A program made the translations under genes and the position numbers. Below the pieces are notes generated by a model. The model saw only the letters and a list, made by a program, of their open reading frames with translations, was not told the DNA's origin and made no database searches. From a bacterium (GTDB lineage Bacteria; Patescibacteriota; CPR2; UBA1875; JAJYID01), in contig JAKANV010000005.1 in assembly GCA_021823605.1 (NCBI GenBank), forward strand, positions 1-19,472: DNA of 19,472 nucleotides, written 5' to 3'. This document shows positions 8,501 through 13,738 of this stretch, in pieces (position 1 is the stretch's first letter; each line of letters opens with the position of its first letter).

Positions 8501-9094
8501 TTATTTTCCTACTTCGTACCTTACAAACCTTCTGATTTCAATCTTCTCGCCTATTTTACCGATTACTTCATTTAGAAGGTCTTCGATTGTTAAATCGGGA
8601 TTCTTAACGAAAGATTGTTTCATTAAACAGTTCTCAGCAAAAAACTTATCTTTTTTGCCGTCCCATATTTTATCCAAAATATTTGCGGGTTTCCCTTCTT
8701 TTTTCAGTTTATCCAGTTCAATTTCTTTTTCCTTTTCCAGAATCTTCGCCGGAACATCTTCTGGATTTAAATATTCAGGATTAGCAGCCGCCACATGCAT
8801 AGCTACATCACGGGCAAAAGCACGAAAGTCATCGCTTCTTGCTACAAAATCAGTTTCTGAGTTCACTTCAACCAACACACCAATTTTATCACCATGCAAA
8901 TATGAAGCGACTATACCCTCTTTAGCTTCCCTGTCTGCTCTCTTTGCCGCAGTTGCAGCACCCTTTTTCCTTAAGTGCTCTATAGCTTTCTCAACATCTC
9001 CTCCTGACTCCATAAGCGCTTTTTTGCAGTCCATCATTGGAGCGCCTGTCAATTTTCTAAGATTTGCTACATCGCCTGCTTTAATATCTGCCAT
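8501..9094 (-). CDS. tsf: Translation elongation factor Ts
   Basis: The 197-residue EF-Ts is the guanine-nucleotide exchange factor of EF-Tu. An N-terminal UBA-like helical domain (about 1-40, with LRKLTGAPMMDCKKAL at 12-27) is followed by the core with TDFVAR (80-85), whose Asp-Phe inserts near the EF-Tu nucleotide site. It is shorter than the E. coli protein and close to short forms such as the Thermus one. ATG at 9094 directly follows the rpsB stop with 1 nt between them. rpsB-tsf pairing is nearly universal. Confidence 0.96.
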   Translation of the reverse strand: MADIKAGDVANLRKLTGAPMMDCKKALMESGGDVEKAIEHLRKKGAATAAKRADREAKEGIVASYLHGDKIGVLVEVNSETDFVARSDDFRAFARDVAMHVAAANPEYLNPEDVPAKILEKEKEIELDKLKKEGKPANILDKIWDGKKDKFFAENCLMKQSFVKNPDLTIEDLLNEVIGKIGEKIEIRRFVRYEVGK

Positions 9095-9095
9095 T

Positions 9096-9914
9096 TTACT
9101 TTTCCTCCTTCTCTTCTTTCTTTGCTTTTTTGACTATTTCCTCTTTGTCTTTTTCTTCAATCTTTTCAGCCTCTTCCTCTAGACCTTTTTCTTCCTTAAC
9201 TATAACTTCCGACTCAGCCACTTCTTCTTTTCCTTCCTTTTTCACCGGAACAGCCTTGATGGCATCGGCCATATATCCACAAATCATTTTTATCGCCTTT
9301 ACAGCATCATCATTTGCAGGGATAGGATAGTCAGCAAGTTCAGGATTTACGTTTGTGTCTACTATCGCTATGATTGGAATCCCTATTTTCTTTGCTTCTT
9401 TAACTGCAGTGGTTTCTTTGGCAATATCTACAATAAATATTGCGTCCGGAACCCGTGTAATGTCCATAATACCGCCAAGATTTGCCCTAAGTTTTTTTAG
9501 CTCTTCCTCGGCCTTTAACTTCTCTTTCTTAGTCATTCCGGTGCCTTCTTCAAGTTTTCTCTCAAGGTCTTTCAAATATTTCGTTCGAGCAGCAATAGTT
9601 TGAAAATTAGTAAGCATCCCGCCAAGCCATCTCTCAGAAACATAGGGCATTCCGCACTTTTCAGCCTCTTCCTCTATAATTCCTTGAGCCTGTTTCTTCG
9701 TGCCGACGAAAAGAACTTTTCCACCATCTTTTACTACTGATTCAACAAATTTCTTTGCCTCTTCCATCTTGCCGACGGTTTTAGCTAAATCGATTATATG
9801 AACCTTATTTTTCGCAGTAAAAATATAAGGAGCCATCTTCGGATTCCACCTTTGTGTCTGGTGCCCGAAATGTGCTCCTGCTTCAAATAATTTCTGCATT
9901 GTTACTTCTGCCAT
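9096..9914 (-). CDS. rpsB: 30S ribosomal protein S2 with a charged C-terminal tail
   Basis: The 272-residue protein is S2. The core (about 1-223) contains GAHFGHQTQRWNPKMAPYIF (13-32), GTKKQAQ (71-77), ERWLGGMLTNF (94-104) and DTNVNPELADYPIPANDDA (186-204). From about 224 to the end is an unusual tail of nearly 50 residues, almost only Glu, Lys, Val and Ala, probably disordered or coiled-coil. ATG at 9914 has GGAAG about 5 nt upstream. It is the first gene of the operon, driven by the promoter at 10037-10065 behind a structured leader. Confidence 0.96.
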   Translation of the reverse strand: MAEVTMQKLFEAGAHFGHQTQRWNPKMAPYIFTAKNKVHIIDLAKTVGKMEEAKKFVESVVKDGGKVLFVGTKKQAQGIIEEEAEKCGMPYVSERWLGGMLTNFQTIAARTKYLKDLERKLEEGTGMTKKEKLKAEEELKKLRANLGGIMDITRVPDAIFIVDIAKETTAVKEAKKIGIPIIAIVDTNVNPELADYPIPANDDAVKAIKMICGYMADAIKAVPVKKEGKEEVAESEVIVKEEKGLEEEAEKIEEKDKEEIVKKAKKEEKEEK

Positions 9915-10029
9915 ATATCTTCCTTTCTCGCCCTTTTTACGGGCCCGCCGCTTTCATCACTTGCCCTGAAGCCCGAAGCCGGGAGGAATCAGCGCATCAA
10001 AAAGCGTGTGTTTTTAATAATTTTTCTAG
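9915..10029 (-). promoter_or_regulatory. Structured 5' leader of rpsB, candidate S2 autoregulatory region
   Basis: About 115 nt separate the predicted transcription start from the rpsB ATG. Read on the minus strand, this GC-rich stretch contains a CCCG-GCTT-CGGG hairpin and GGGC/GCCC pairing options, set in an otherwise A/T-rich flank. S2 represses its own operon through the leader in some bacteria. That this leader binds S2 is inference; only the length and pairing potential are visible. Confidence 0.4.
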
Positions 10030-10036
10030 CCAAATA

Positions 10037-10065
10037 AGTATAGCAAATCTAGAAGCCTTTTGCAA
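10037..10065 (-). promoter_or_regulatory. Sigma-70-like promoter of the rpsB operon
   Basis: On the minus strand a -35 TTGCAA (10060-10065) and a -10 TATACT (10037-10042) are separated by exactly 17 nt. Predicted transcription starts near 10029. It is the only strong promoter noticed ahead of the ten-gene minus-strand run. Confidence 0.8.
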
Positions 10066-10087
10066 GCGAAAATATAGATTTATTTTC

Positions 10088-10116
10088 TTGTAATATAAGC
10101 GTTTTTATTGTAGAAT
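10088..10116 (+). promoter_or_regulatory. Sigma-70-like promoter of the 10168-10748 cassette
   Basis: TTGTAA (10088-10093) and TAGAAT (10111-10116) are separated by 17 nt. It is back to back with the rpsB operon promoter, with 22 nt between the two -35 boxes. The predicted start near 10123 leaves about 45 nt before the first ATG. Confidence 0.7.
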
Positions 10117-10167
10117 ATCTCTGCCTAAACTTTTGGAGAAAACTGCAAACTGGAGAAAGGTGGCTAA

Positions 10168-10227
10168 ATGAACGACAAAGTTGTGATTGAAGTCATCGGG
10201 CATGACCTTCCGACACCGGGAGGCTGA
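10168..10227 (+). CDS. 19-codon ORF in frame with the next gene: leader peptide or interrupted N-terminus
   Basis: ATG at 10168 has a good Shine-Dalgarno sequence (AAAGGTGG, about 5 nt spacing) and encodes MNDKVVIEVIGHDLPTPGG, then TGA at 10225-10227. It is in the same frame as the ORF starting at 10237, with only GPA between the TGA and that Met. The KVVIEVIG segment looks like a first beta strand of a folded protein rather than a regulatory leader. It may be the true N-terminus of a roughly 113-residue protein interrupted by a nonsense or recoded TGA, or a short leader whose end carries the next ribosome binding site. Confidence 0.45.
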   Translation: MNDKVVIEVIGHDLPTPGG

Positions 10228-10236
10228 GGACCAGCC

Positions 10237-10512
10237 ATGCCATCACCGTCGGTGATAATTGGCCGTTGGGAAAGCATCATCGAGCAAGGGTTTGGTGATT
10301 CGGCTGAACTGGTCTTTGTTGACCTCGACCTTGAGGAGAACGCGCACCGCAAAGTCGAGTGCACAAGGCCATATATGCCGGCTATCATCAAGCTGAACGG
10401 CAGAGAATACGACTTCCCCAACGCAATACGGGAAATCGGGGGTGTATCCGGAATCTGTGCTGAATTCCGACGACTGCAAGAAGCCAAACGCTCTTTAGCA
10501 ACCAACGCCTAA
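10237..10512 (+). CDS. Hypothetical small protein
   Basis: The 91-residue product starts MPSPSVIIGRWE. ATG at 10237 is preceded by GAGGA (10226-10230) with 6 nt spacing, so it can be translated on its own. The protein is mixed alpha/beta: ELVFVDLDL is a strand, AIIKLNGREYDF looks like a strand-turn-strand, and the C-terminal ICAEFRRLQEAKRSL is helical. I recognise no family. G+C is visibly higher than in core genes. It is the first full gene of a two-gene plus-strand cassette bounded by the promoter at 10088 and the terminator at 10779. Confidence 0.6.
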   Translation: MPSPSVIIGRWESIIEQGFGDSAELVFVDLDLEENAHRKVECTRPYMPAIIKLNGREYDFPNAIREIGGVSGICAEFRRLQEAKRSLATNA

Positions 10513-10529
10513 CAGGAGGTTTTCTGAAA

Positions 10530-10748
10530 GTGTTAGAACGACCCGAAACTACAAGGGCAAAGGAAGTGGTCGATCTTTACCGGAAAGCGGCCAAACGCAA
10601 ACACTTCAGTAACGAAGTGGTTGATGCCGTACGAGAGCTGGTAGATATGGTCCAGCGTGGTAAGGTCAGCTTAATCAACATTGGTTGCGAGGGACACGAG
10701 TATCAAAAGATGATTATGGACTGCGTCCCTCTTCCGGCCGGGCTTTAG
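10530..10748 (+). CDS. Hypothetical small, mainly helical protein
   Basis: The 72-residue product starts at GTG 10530, supported by AGGAGG (10514-10519) with 10 nt spacing that overlaps the end of the previous gene's stop region. Helices are likely at about 8-20 (AKEVVDLYRKAAKRK) and 25-41 (NEVVDAVRELVDMVQRG), followed by a short C-terminal segment with Cys-Glu-Gly and Cys-Val-Pro. I recognise no family. It is probably co-transcribed with the preceding gene and ends at the terminator 31 nt downstream. Confidence 0.6.
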   Translation: MLERPETTRAKEVVDLYRKAAKRKHFSNEVVDAVRELVDMVQRGKVSLINIGCEGHEYQKMIMDCVPLPAGL

Positions 10749-10778
10749 CTCGGGCAGTACCAACCGAAGTTTAGGAAC

Positions 10779-10812
10779 AAGGCGGCCACCCCAGTGCCGC
10801 CTTTTTCTTTTG
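10779..10812 (+). terminator. Intrinsic terminator of the two-gene cassette
   Basis: The stem AAGGCGGC / GCCGCCTT (10779-10786 with 10796-10803) has a 9-nt loop and is followed by a T-rich run (CTTTTTCTTTT). On the other strand the hairpin stands just past the stop of the convergent gene at 10814, so it could insulate both. Confidence 0.85.
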
Positions 10813-10813
10813 C

Positions 10814-10981
10814 TTAAAACCCTTGGGCCAGTTTATATGCTCCCCAAATACCAAAGAGACCGCCAATGGCGGCAAAAATTATTGAACTAAAAGATAAAAT
10901 ATCGGCGCCCCAAAGCATCGGCACGAAACTTCCAACAGAAGAGCCGACCACCATTCCGAGCATTATGGTTTTCTTTTCCAT
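10814..10981 (-). CDS. Small two-helix membrane protein, 55 residues
   Basis: ATG at 10981 encodes 55 residues beginning MEKKTIMLGMVVGS and ending YKLAQGF before TAA. Two hydrophobic helices are evident, about 6-25 and 31-50, separated by a short loop around WGAD, with small residues (Gly, Ser, Ala) along them. An AAGG stands about 8 nt upstream of the ATG. I recognise no family, although two-helix proteins of this size are common in small-genome bacteria. It follows the terminator of the 11075 gene, so its promoter is uncertain; a TATACT -10-like sequence (minus strand, 11005-11010) lacks a good -35. Confidence 0.6.
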   Translation of the reverse strand: MEKKTIMLGMVVGSSVGSFVPMLWGADILSFSSIIFAAIGGLFGIWGAYKLAQGF

Positions 10982-11008
10982 TGATATAACCTTACAACTT
11001 TTTCAGTA

Positions 11009-11044
11009 TAAAAAATAGAGGACGCGCTGTGGGCCAGTGCGCCC
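11009..11044 (-). terminator. Intrinsic terminator after the 11075 gene
   Basis: On the minus strand GGGCGCACTG pairs with CAGCGCGTCC (11035-11044 with 11020-11029) as a 10-bp stem with one G-U pair and one mismatch and a 5-nt loop. It is followed by TCTATTTTTTATA. It lies about 30 nt past the TGA of the 98-residue gene. Confidence 0.7.
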
Positions 11045-11074
11045 TTAAAACCAGTCTCCCGAGACCGGCACGTA

Positions 11075-11371
11075 TCAAATATCCAGTCTGTCGGGAGGGT
11101 AATGCGGGTACCACTCTGGAACAACCGGATCCTCCTGCTCCAACTGGAGTTTCCGAACCGCATCCCGCTTCTTCTGCAACTCCGACTTCTCCGGTCTGGA
11201 TGCGTATATACACAATGGACCGGATACACAGAGGATTATGGAAATAGCTACCAGCAACAGAGGACCGCCGGAAAAATCAGGAAGCTGCCCTTGGTCTGCC
11301 CACAGGACCTCCCGCATGAAAATGATAAAGAGAAACACTCCAGCTATTGTCATTATGATGCCTTTTTTCAT
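11075..11371 (-). CDS. Small membrane protein of unknown function
   Basis: The 98-residue product starts MKKGIIMTIAG. This ATG at 11371 is chosen over one 54 nt further upstream because AAAGGAGG precedes it at good spacing and the upstream extension is not hydrophobic. Two membrane segments lie at about 4-21 and 35-57. The first could also be a signal peptide (VLWA-DQ). The C-terminal third is charged and then Pro/Trp/Tyr-rich (VVPEWYPHYPPDRLDI), probably cytoplasmic. I recognise no family. It lies between two other small membrane-protein genes on the same strand. Confidence 0.6.
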   Translation of the reverse strand: MKKGIIMTIAGVFLFIIFMREVLWADQGQLPDFSGGPLLLVAISIILCVSGPLCIYASRPEKSELQKKRDAVRKLQLEQEDPVVPEWYPHYPPDRLDI

Positions 11372-11432
11372 CTCGCCTCCTTTCAGTCTATATTCAGGAA
11401 TGAGGTGTTTAAAACATTGTGACATAAAGATT

Positions 11433-11464
11433 GGTGGGCGGCCGCTGGGTGACGGCCGCCCACC
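11433..11464. repeat. Strong 12-bp GC-rich inverted repeat
   Basis: GGTGGGCGGCCG (11433-11444) is perfectly complementary to CGGCCGCCCACC (11453-11464) around an 8-nt loop. It lies between the two small membrane-protein genes on the minus strand. On that strand only a weak T-containing run (CAATCTTTATG) follows, so it is at best a poor terminator of the 11585 gene. It may instead be an RNA-stability or leader element of the 11075 gene. A second, weaker hairpin (CCTAAGC 11527-11533 with GCTTAGG 11548-11554) lies upstream. Confidence 0.7.
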
Positions 11465-11584
11465 CCGCTAGGGAAGAGGATGATAGCCGCATCTCTCGAT
11501 GATTGCCCTAAAAGGAGCAAACACAGCCTAAGCTTGTGAGATGATGGGCTTAGGGAGAAGCTTTTGTCACTGCATCTGTTATAG

Positions 11585-11914
11585 CTATAGCAGTTCGGCC
11601 TCACTCGTCTTTTTCTTTATTGCCAACGGTTCAAGCGGCTTCTCGTTGTATTTAGCAACGGAATGCGCCGATACGGACCATGTGATTACGACAAGAAACG
11701 ACGCAACAAGGGTACCATACCCAAACCATCGATCAAATAAAACCGAGACTCCTTCGATAACCAGACCAATAAGGATACTGGTAAGAAGGCTACAAAAAAA
11801 GAGGTAACCAAAGGAATCCCTGCTCTGAATCTGCACTTTCTTGTTATTCAGATTCAGAATAACCAAAAAGGCCACAAACAGGGCTAAACAGATTATGATA
11901 TACTGGAGAAACAT
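11585..11914 (-). CDS. Small three-helix membrane protein of unknown function
   Basis: The 109-residue product starts at ATG 11914, with AAAGGGGA about 8 nt upstream, and ends in TAG. Membrane segments are predicted at about 2-21 (IIICLALFVAFLVILNL), 36-58 and 66-85. Short basic loops (NNKK, KKKTSE) suggest a cytoplasmic C-terminus. I recognise no family. A minus-strand -10-like sequence at 11997-12002 may drive it. Confidence 0.6.
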   Translation of the reverse strand: MFLQYIIICLALFVAFLVILNLNNKKVQIQSRDSFGYLFFCSLLTSILIGLVIEGVSVLFDRWFGYGTLVASFLVVITWSVSAHSVAKYNEKPLEPLAIKKKTSEAELL

Positions 11915-11996
11915 CCGAATCCCCTTTCACTATAGACAAAATTGACAAGGTCCATCTTGATAGAAAAATTTGATAACCAACGCCCTCTAGGCTTTT

Positions 11997-12025
11997 ATTA
12001 TAACATATAAGCATAATTATTATAA
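11997..12025 (-). promoter_or_regulatory. Possible promoter of the 11585 gene
   Basis: A perfect minus-strand -10 TATAAT (11997-12002) has only a poor -35, TTATAA (12020-12025), at 17 nt spacing. The region is A/T-rich, so chance matches are likely. The predicted start near 11990 leaves about a 75-nt leader. Confidence 0.35.
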
Positions 12026-12044
12026 GCTCCTGAAACGGAAACCC

Positions 12045-12073
12045 TTGAATATCACAAATTTTTTTGCTATAAT
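12045..12073 (+). promoter_or_regulatory. Sigma-70-like promoter of rpmE
   Basis: TTGAAT (12045-12050) and a perfect TATAAT (12068-12073) are 17 nt apart. Predicted transcription begins near 12080, about 49 nt before the chosen rpmE start, so the inverted repeat at 12097-12116 lies inside the leader. Confidence 0.8.
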
Positions 12074-12096
12074 CTTTCTGTTATAGAAAATTATGG

Positions 12097-12116
12097 ATTC
12101 CCGCCTGCGCGGGAAT
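12097..12116. repeat. Short dRS3-like inverted repeat in the rpmE leader
   Basis: ATTCCCGC (12097-12104) and GCGGGAAT (12109-12116) form a perfect 8-bp stem around CTGC, followed by GACA. Sequences of this form, often flanked by GG and GAC, are known as dispersed repeats in many bacterial genomes, for example the Neisseria dRS3 family. Whether more copies exist in this genome cannot be seen from the window. Confidence 0.6.
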
Positions 12117-12128
12117 GACAGAGGAACT

Positions 12129-12506
12129 ATGAAAAAAGAAATTCATCCAGATTATAAAAAAGCGAAAATAACCTGCGGTTGCGGAAACGTTGTTGAGACG
12201 AAAACTACCGTTGGTGATTTAACTGTGGAAATATGCTCTGCTTGCCACCCATTCTTTACCGGCAAACAGAAGCTTGTAGATACAGCTGGAAGGGTTGATA
12301 AGTTTAAGGCCAGAATGGAAACAGCCCAGAAGCTTAGAGCTTCCCAAAAACCAAAGAAAGAAGTCAAAAGAGAAAAAACCGACACAGCCGACCTCGATAA
12401 GAAAATGGAAGAGATTAAGGAAGAACTAAAAGAAGAAACAGTTGATGTGAAACCCGAAGAATCTGTAGAAGAAAACACTCAAGACGAGACAACCGACGAA
12501 AAATAA
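12129..12506 (+). CDS. rpmE: 50S ribosomal protein L31 with a charged C-terminal tail
   Basis: From ATG 12129 the product has 125 residues: MKKEIHPDYKKAKITCGCGN and so on. Zinc-form cysteines are C16, C18, C36 and C39, followed by CHPFFTGKQKLVDTAGRVDKF (39-59), the L31 signature. An ATG at 12093 in the same frame adds only MDSRLRGNDRGT, which is translated inverted repeat and is rejected as the start; GAGGAA precedes the chosen ATG. Standard L31 has about 70-90 residues. Here about 60 extra residues, rich in Glu, Lys, Asp and Thr, form an acidic tail. prfA follows after 56 nt, a common pairing. Confidence 0.93.
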   Translation: MKKEIHPDYKKAKITCGCGNVVETKTTVGDLTVEICSACHPFFTGKQKLVDTAGRVDKFKARMETAQKLRASQKPKKEVKREKTDTADLDKKMEEIKEELKEETVDVKPEESVEENTQDETTDEK

Positions 12507-12549
12507 ATAATTTGTAAGGATAGCGCTATATTGGTATTACAATATGCGC

Positions 12550-12555
12550 TATAAT
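12550..12555 (+). promoter_or_regulatory. Possible -10 box of prfA, leaderless arrangement
   Basis: TATAAT at 12550-12555 ends 7 nt before the prfA ATG, so transcription would start at or next to the A of ATG. The -35 region at 12527-12532 (TATATT) is weak. An overlapping alternative is TTGTAA (12512-12517), 17 nt, TATTAC (12535-12540). GCGCTATA occurs twice here (12523-12530 and 12546-12553). Confidence 0.4.
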
Positions 12556-12562
12556 TGTTTCT

Positions 12563-13639
12563 ATGCTAGAAAAATACGACCAATTCAAAAAAGAATTTGA
12601 CCAAATCGAGAAGGAACTCTCCTCTCCCGATATCGCTTCCAATCCTCAAAAAATGAAAAGCATCTCTAAAAGACATTCTGAACTAAAGGAAATGCTAAGA
12701 CTTTTCGAGGAACTAAAAAGATTAAAAAAAGATATCGAAACATCAAAGGAAACTTTTGAAGCAGAAGACAATCAGGAAATGAGAGACTTCTTCGCTGACG
12801 AGATTATAGAGTCTGAAGCCAGAATGGAAGAAGTCAGCACGAAACTTCAGGGAATGCTAGTGCCTAGAGACCCAAGCGACGAGAAAAATATAATTTTGGA
12901 AATACGAGCCGGCACAGGCGGTGATGAAGCTGCCCTCTTTGCGGGAGATTTATTTAGAATGTATTCCCGTTATGCAGAGCGCCGGGGATGGAACGTTTCT
13001 GTTCTATCCTCGAATACCACTGGAATAGAAGGTATTAAGGAAATGATTGCCAAAATCGAGGGCGAAGACGTTTATAAATATTTGAAGTTTGAAAGCGGGG
13101 TGCACCGTGTTCAGCGAGTACCGGAAACAGAATCTCAAGGTCGCATTCATACCTCGGCCGCAACTGTAGCAGTAATGCCAGAGGCAGAAGAAGTCGATAT
13201 CGAAATTTCGCCGAATGATATCCGTATAGATGTTTTCCGCTCATCGGGTCCAGGCGGCCAAAGTGTTAACACTACCGACTCGGCTGTGCGAATTACATAC
13301 ATTCCAACCGGCATGGTCGTTTCCTGCCAAGACGAAAAATCTCAGCTGAAAAATAAAGACAAGGCCATGTCTATTTTGCGCTCAAGATTACTGGCGCTAA
13401 AACAAGAAGAAGAGGCAAAGAAAAGAAGTGACTTTAGAAAGTCACAAATCGGAACAGGTGACAGAAGCGAAAAAATTAGAACATATAACTTTCCTCAGGA
13501 TAGAGTTACAGACCATAGAATTAACTTCACTACCCACAATTTGCCGGAAATTTTAAATGGCAAACTCGACGATATTATTTCTGCCCTCCAAAAAACCGCC
13601 CAAGAAAAAGCCCTCGAAAGTTTAGACTCTTCAAAGTAA
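12563..13639 (+). CDS. prfA: Peptide chain release factor 1
   Basis: The 358-residue RF1 reads UAA and UAG stop codons and releases the polypeptide. Residues 1 to about 100 form a helical domain. The conserved EIRAGTGGDEAALFAGDLFR is near 112-131. The codon-recognition PxT element is PET in QRVPETESQGRIHTSA, the RF1 form rather than the SPF of RF2. The catalytic GGQ lies in SSGPGGQSVNTTDSAVR. Length is normal. No Shine-Dalgarno sequence is visible before ATG 12563. prmC (hemK), the methylase of the GGQ glutamine that often follows prfA, is absent here. Genes in the window end in TAA, TAG and TGA, so RF2 must be encoded elsewhere. Confidence 0.97.
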   Translation: MLEKYDQFKKEFDQIEKELSSPDIASNPQKMKSISKRHSELKEMLRLFEELKRLKKDIETSKETFEAEDNQEMRDFFADEIIESEARMEEVSTKLQGMLVPRDPSDEKNIILEIRAGTGGDEAALFAGDLFRMYSRYAERRGWNVSVLSSNTTGIEGIKEMIAKIEGEDVYKYLKFESGVHRVQRVPETESQGRIHTSAATVAVMPEAEEVDIEISPNDIRIDVFRSSGPGGQSVNTTDSAVRITYIPTGMVVSCQDEKSQLKNKDKAMSILRSRLLALKQEEEAKKRSDFRKSQIGTGDRSEKIRTYNFPQDRVTDHRINFTTHNLPEILNGKLDDIISALQKTAQEKALESLDSSK

Positions 13640-13647
13640 TCAAATAA

Positions 13648-13676
13648 TTGAACTAATATAATCTTTGTGCTAGTAT
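13648..13676 (+). promoter_or_regulatory. Sigma-70-like promoter of the dUTPase-deaminase gene
   Basis: TTGAAC (13648-13653) and TAGTAT (13671-13676) are 17 nt apart, starting 8 nt after the prfA stop. The predicted start near 13683 gives a leader of about 56 nt. No terminator separates prfA from it, so read-through is also possible. Confidence 0.7.
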
Positions 13677-13738
13677 TTTCCTACTAGCAAGATACGTTTG
13701 TTCTCATTCAACCGAAAGACGACCGTAGGAGGGTTAAA

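Noticed and set aside
8481..9182. A 233-codon plus-strand ORF opposite tsf
   Set aside because: It is antisense to EF-Ts, whose motifs are clear, and its Ser/Phe-rich composition is what the complement of a Lys/Glu-rich gene gives. No ribosome binding site or promoter supports it.
10225..10227. TGA read as glycine (genetic code 25, as in Gracilibacteria and Absconditabacteria)
   Set aside because: mreD and the genes at 11075, 15320 and 18191 end in TGA, and none of the core genes contains an in-frame TGA, so genome-wide reassignment is not supported.
11383..11604. Minus-strand 73-codon ORF overlapping the region between the two small membrane-protein genes
   Set aside because: It overlaps the end of the 11585 gene and the hairpins, is Cys/Arg/Ser-rich and lacks a good ribosome binding site.
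12093..12131. ATG 12093 as the rpmE start
   Set aside because: The extra residues are translated from the inverted repeat, and a Shine-Dalgarno sequence and the normal L31 N-terminus point to ATG 12129.
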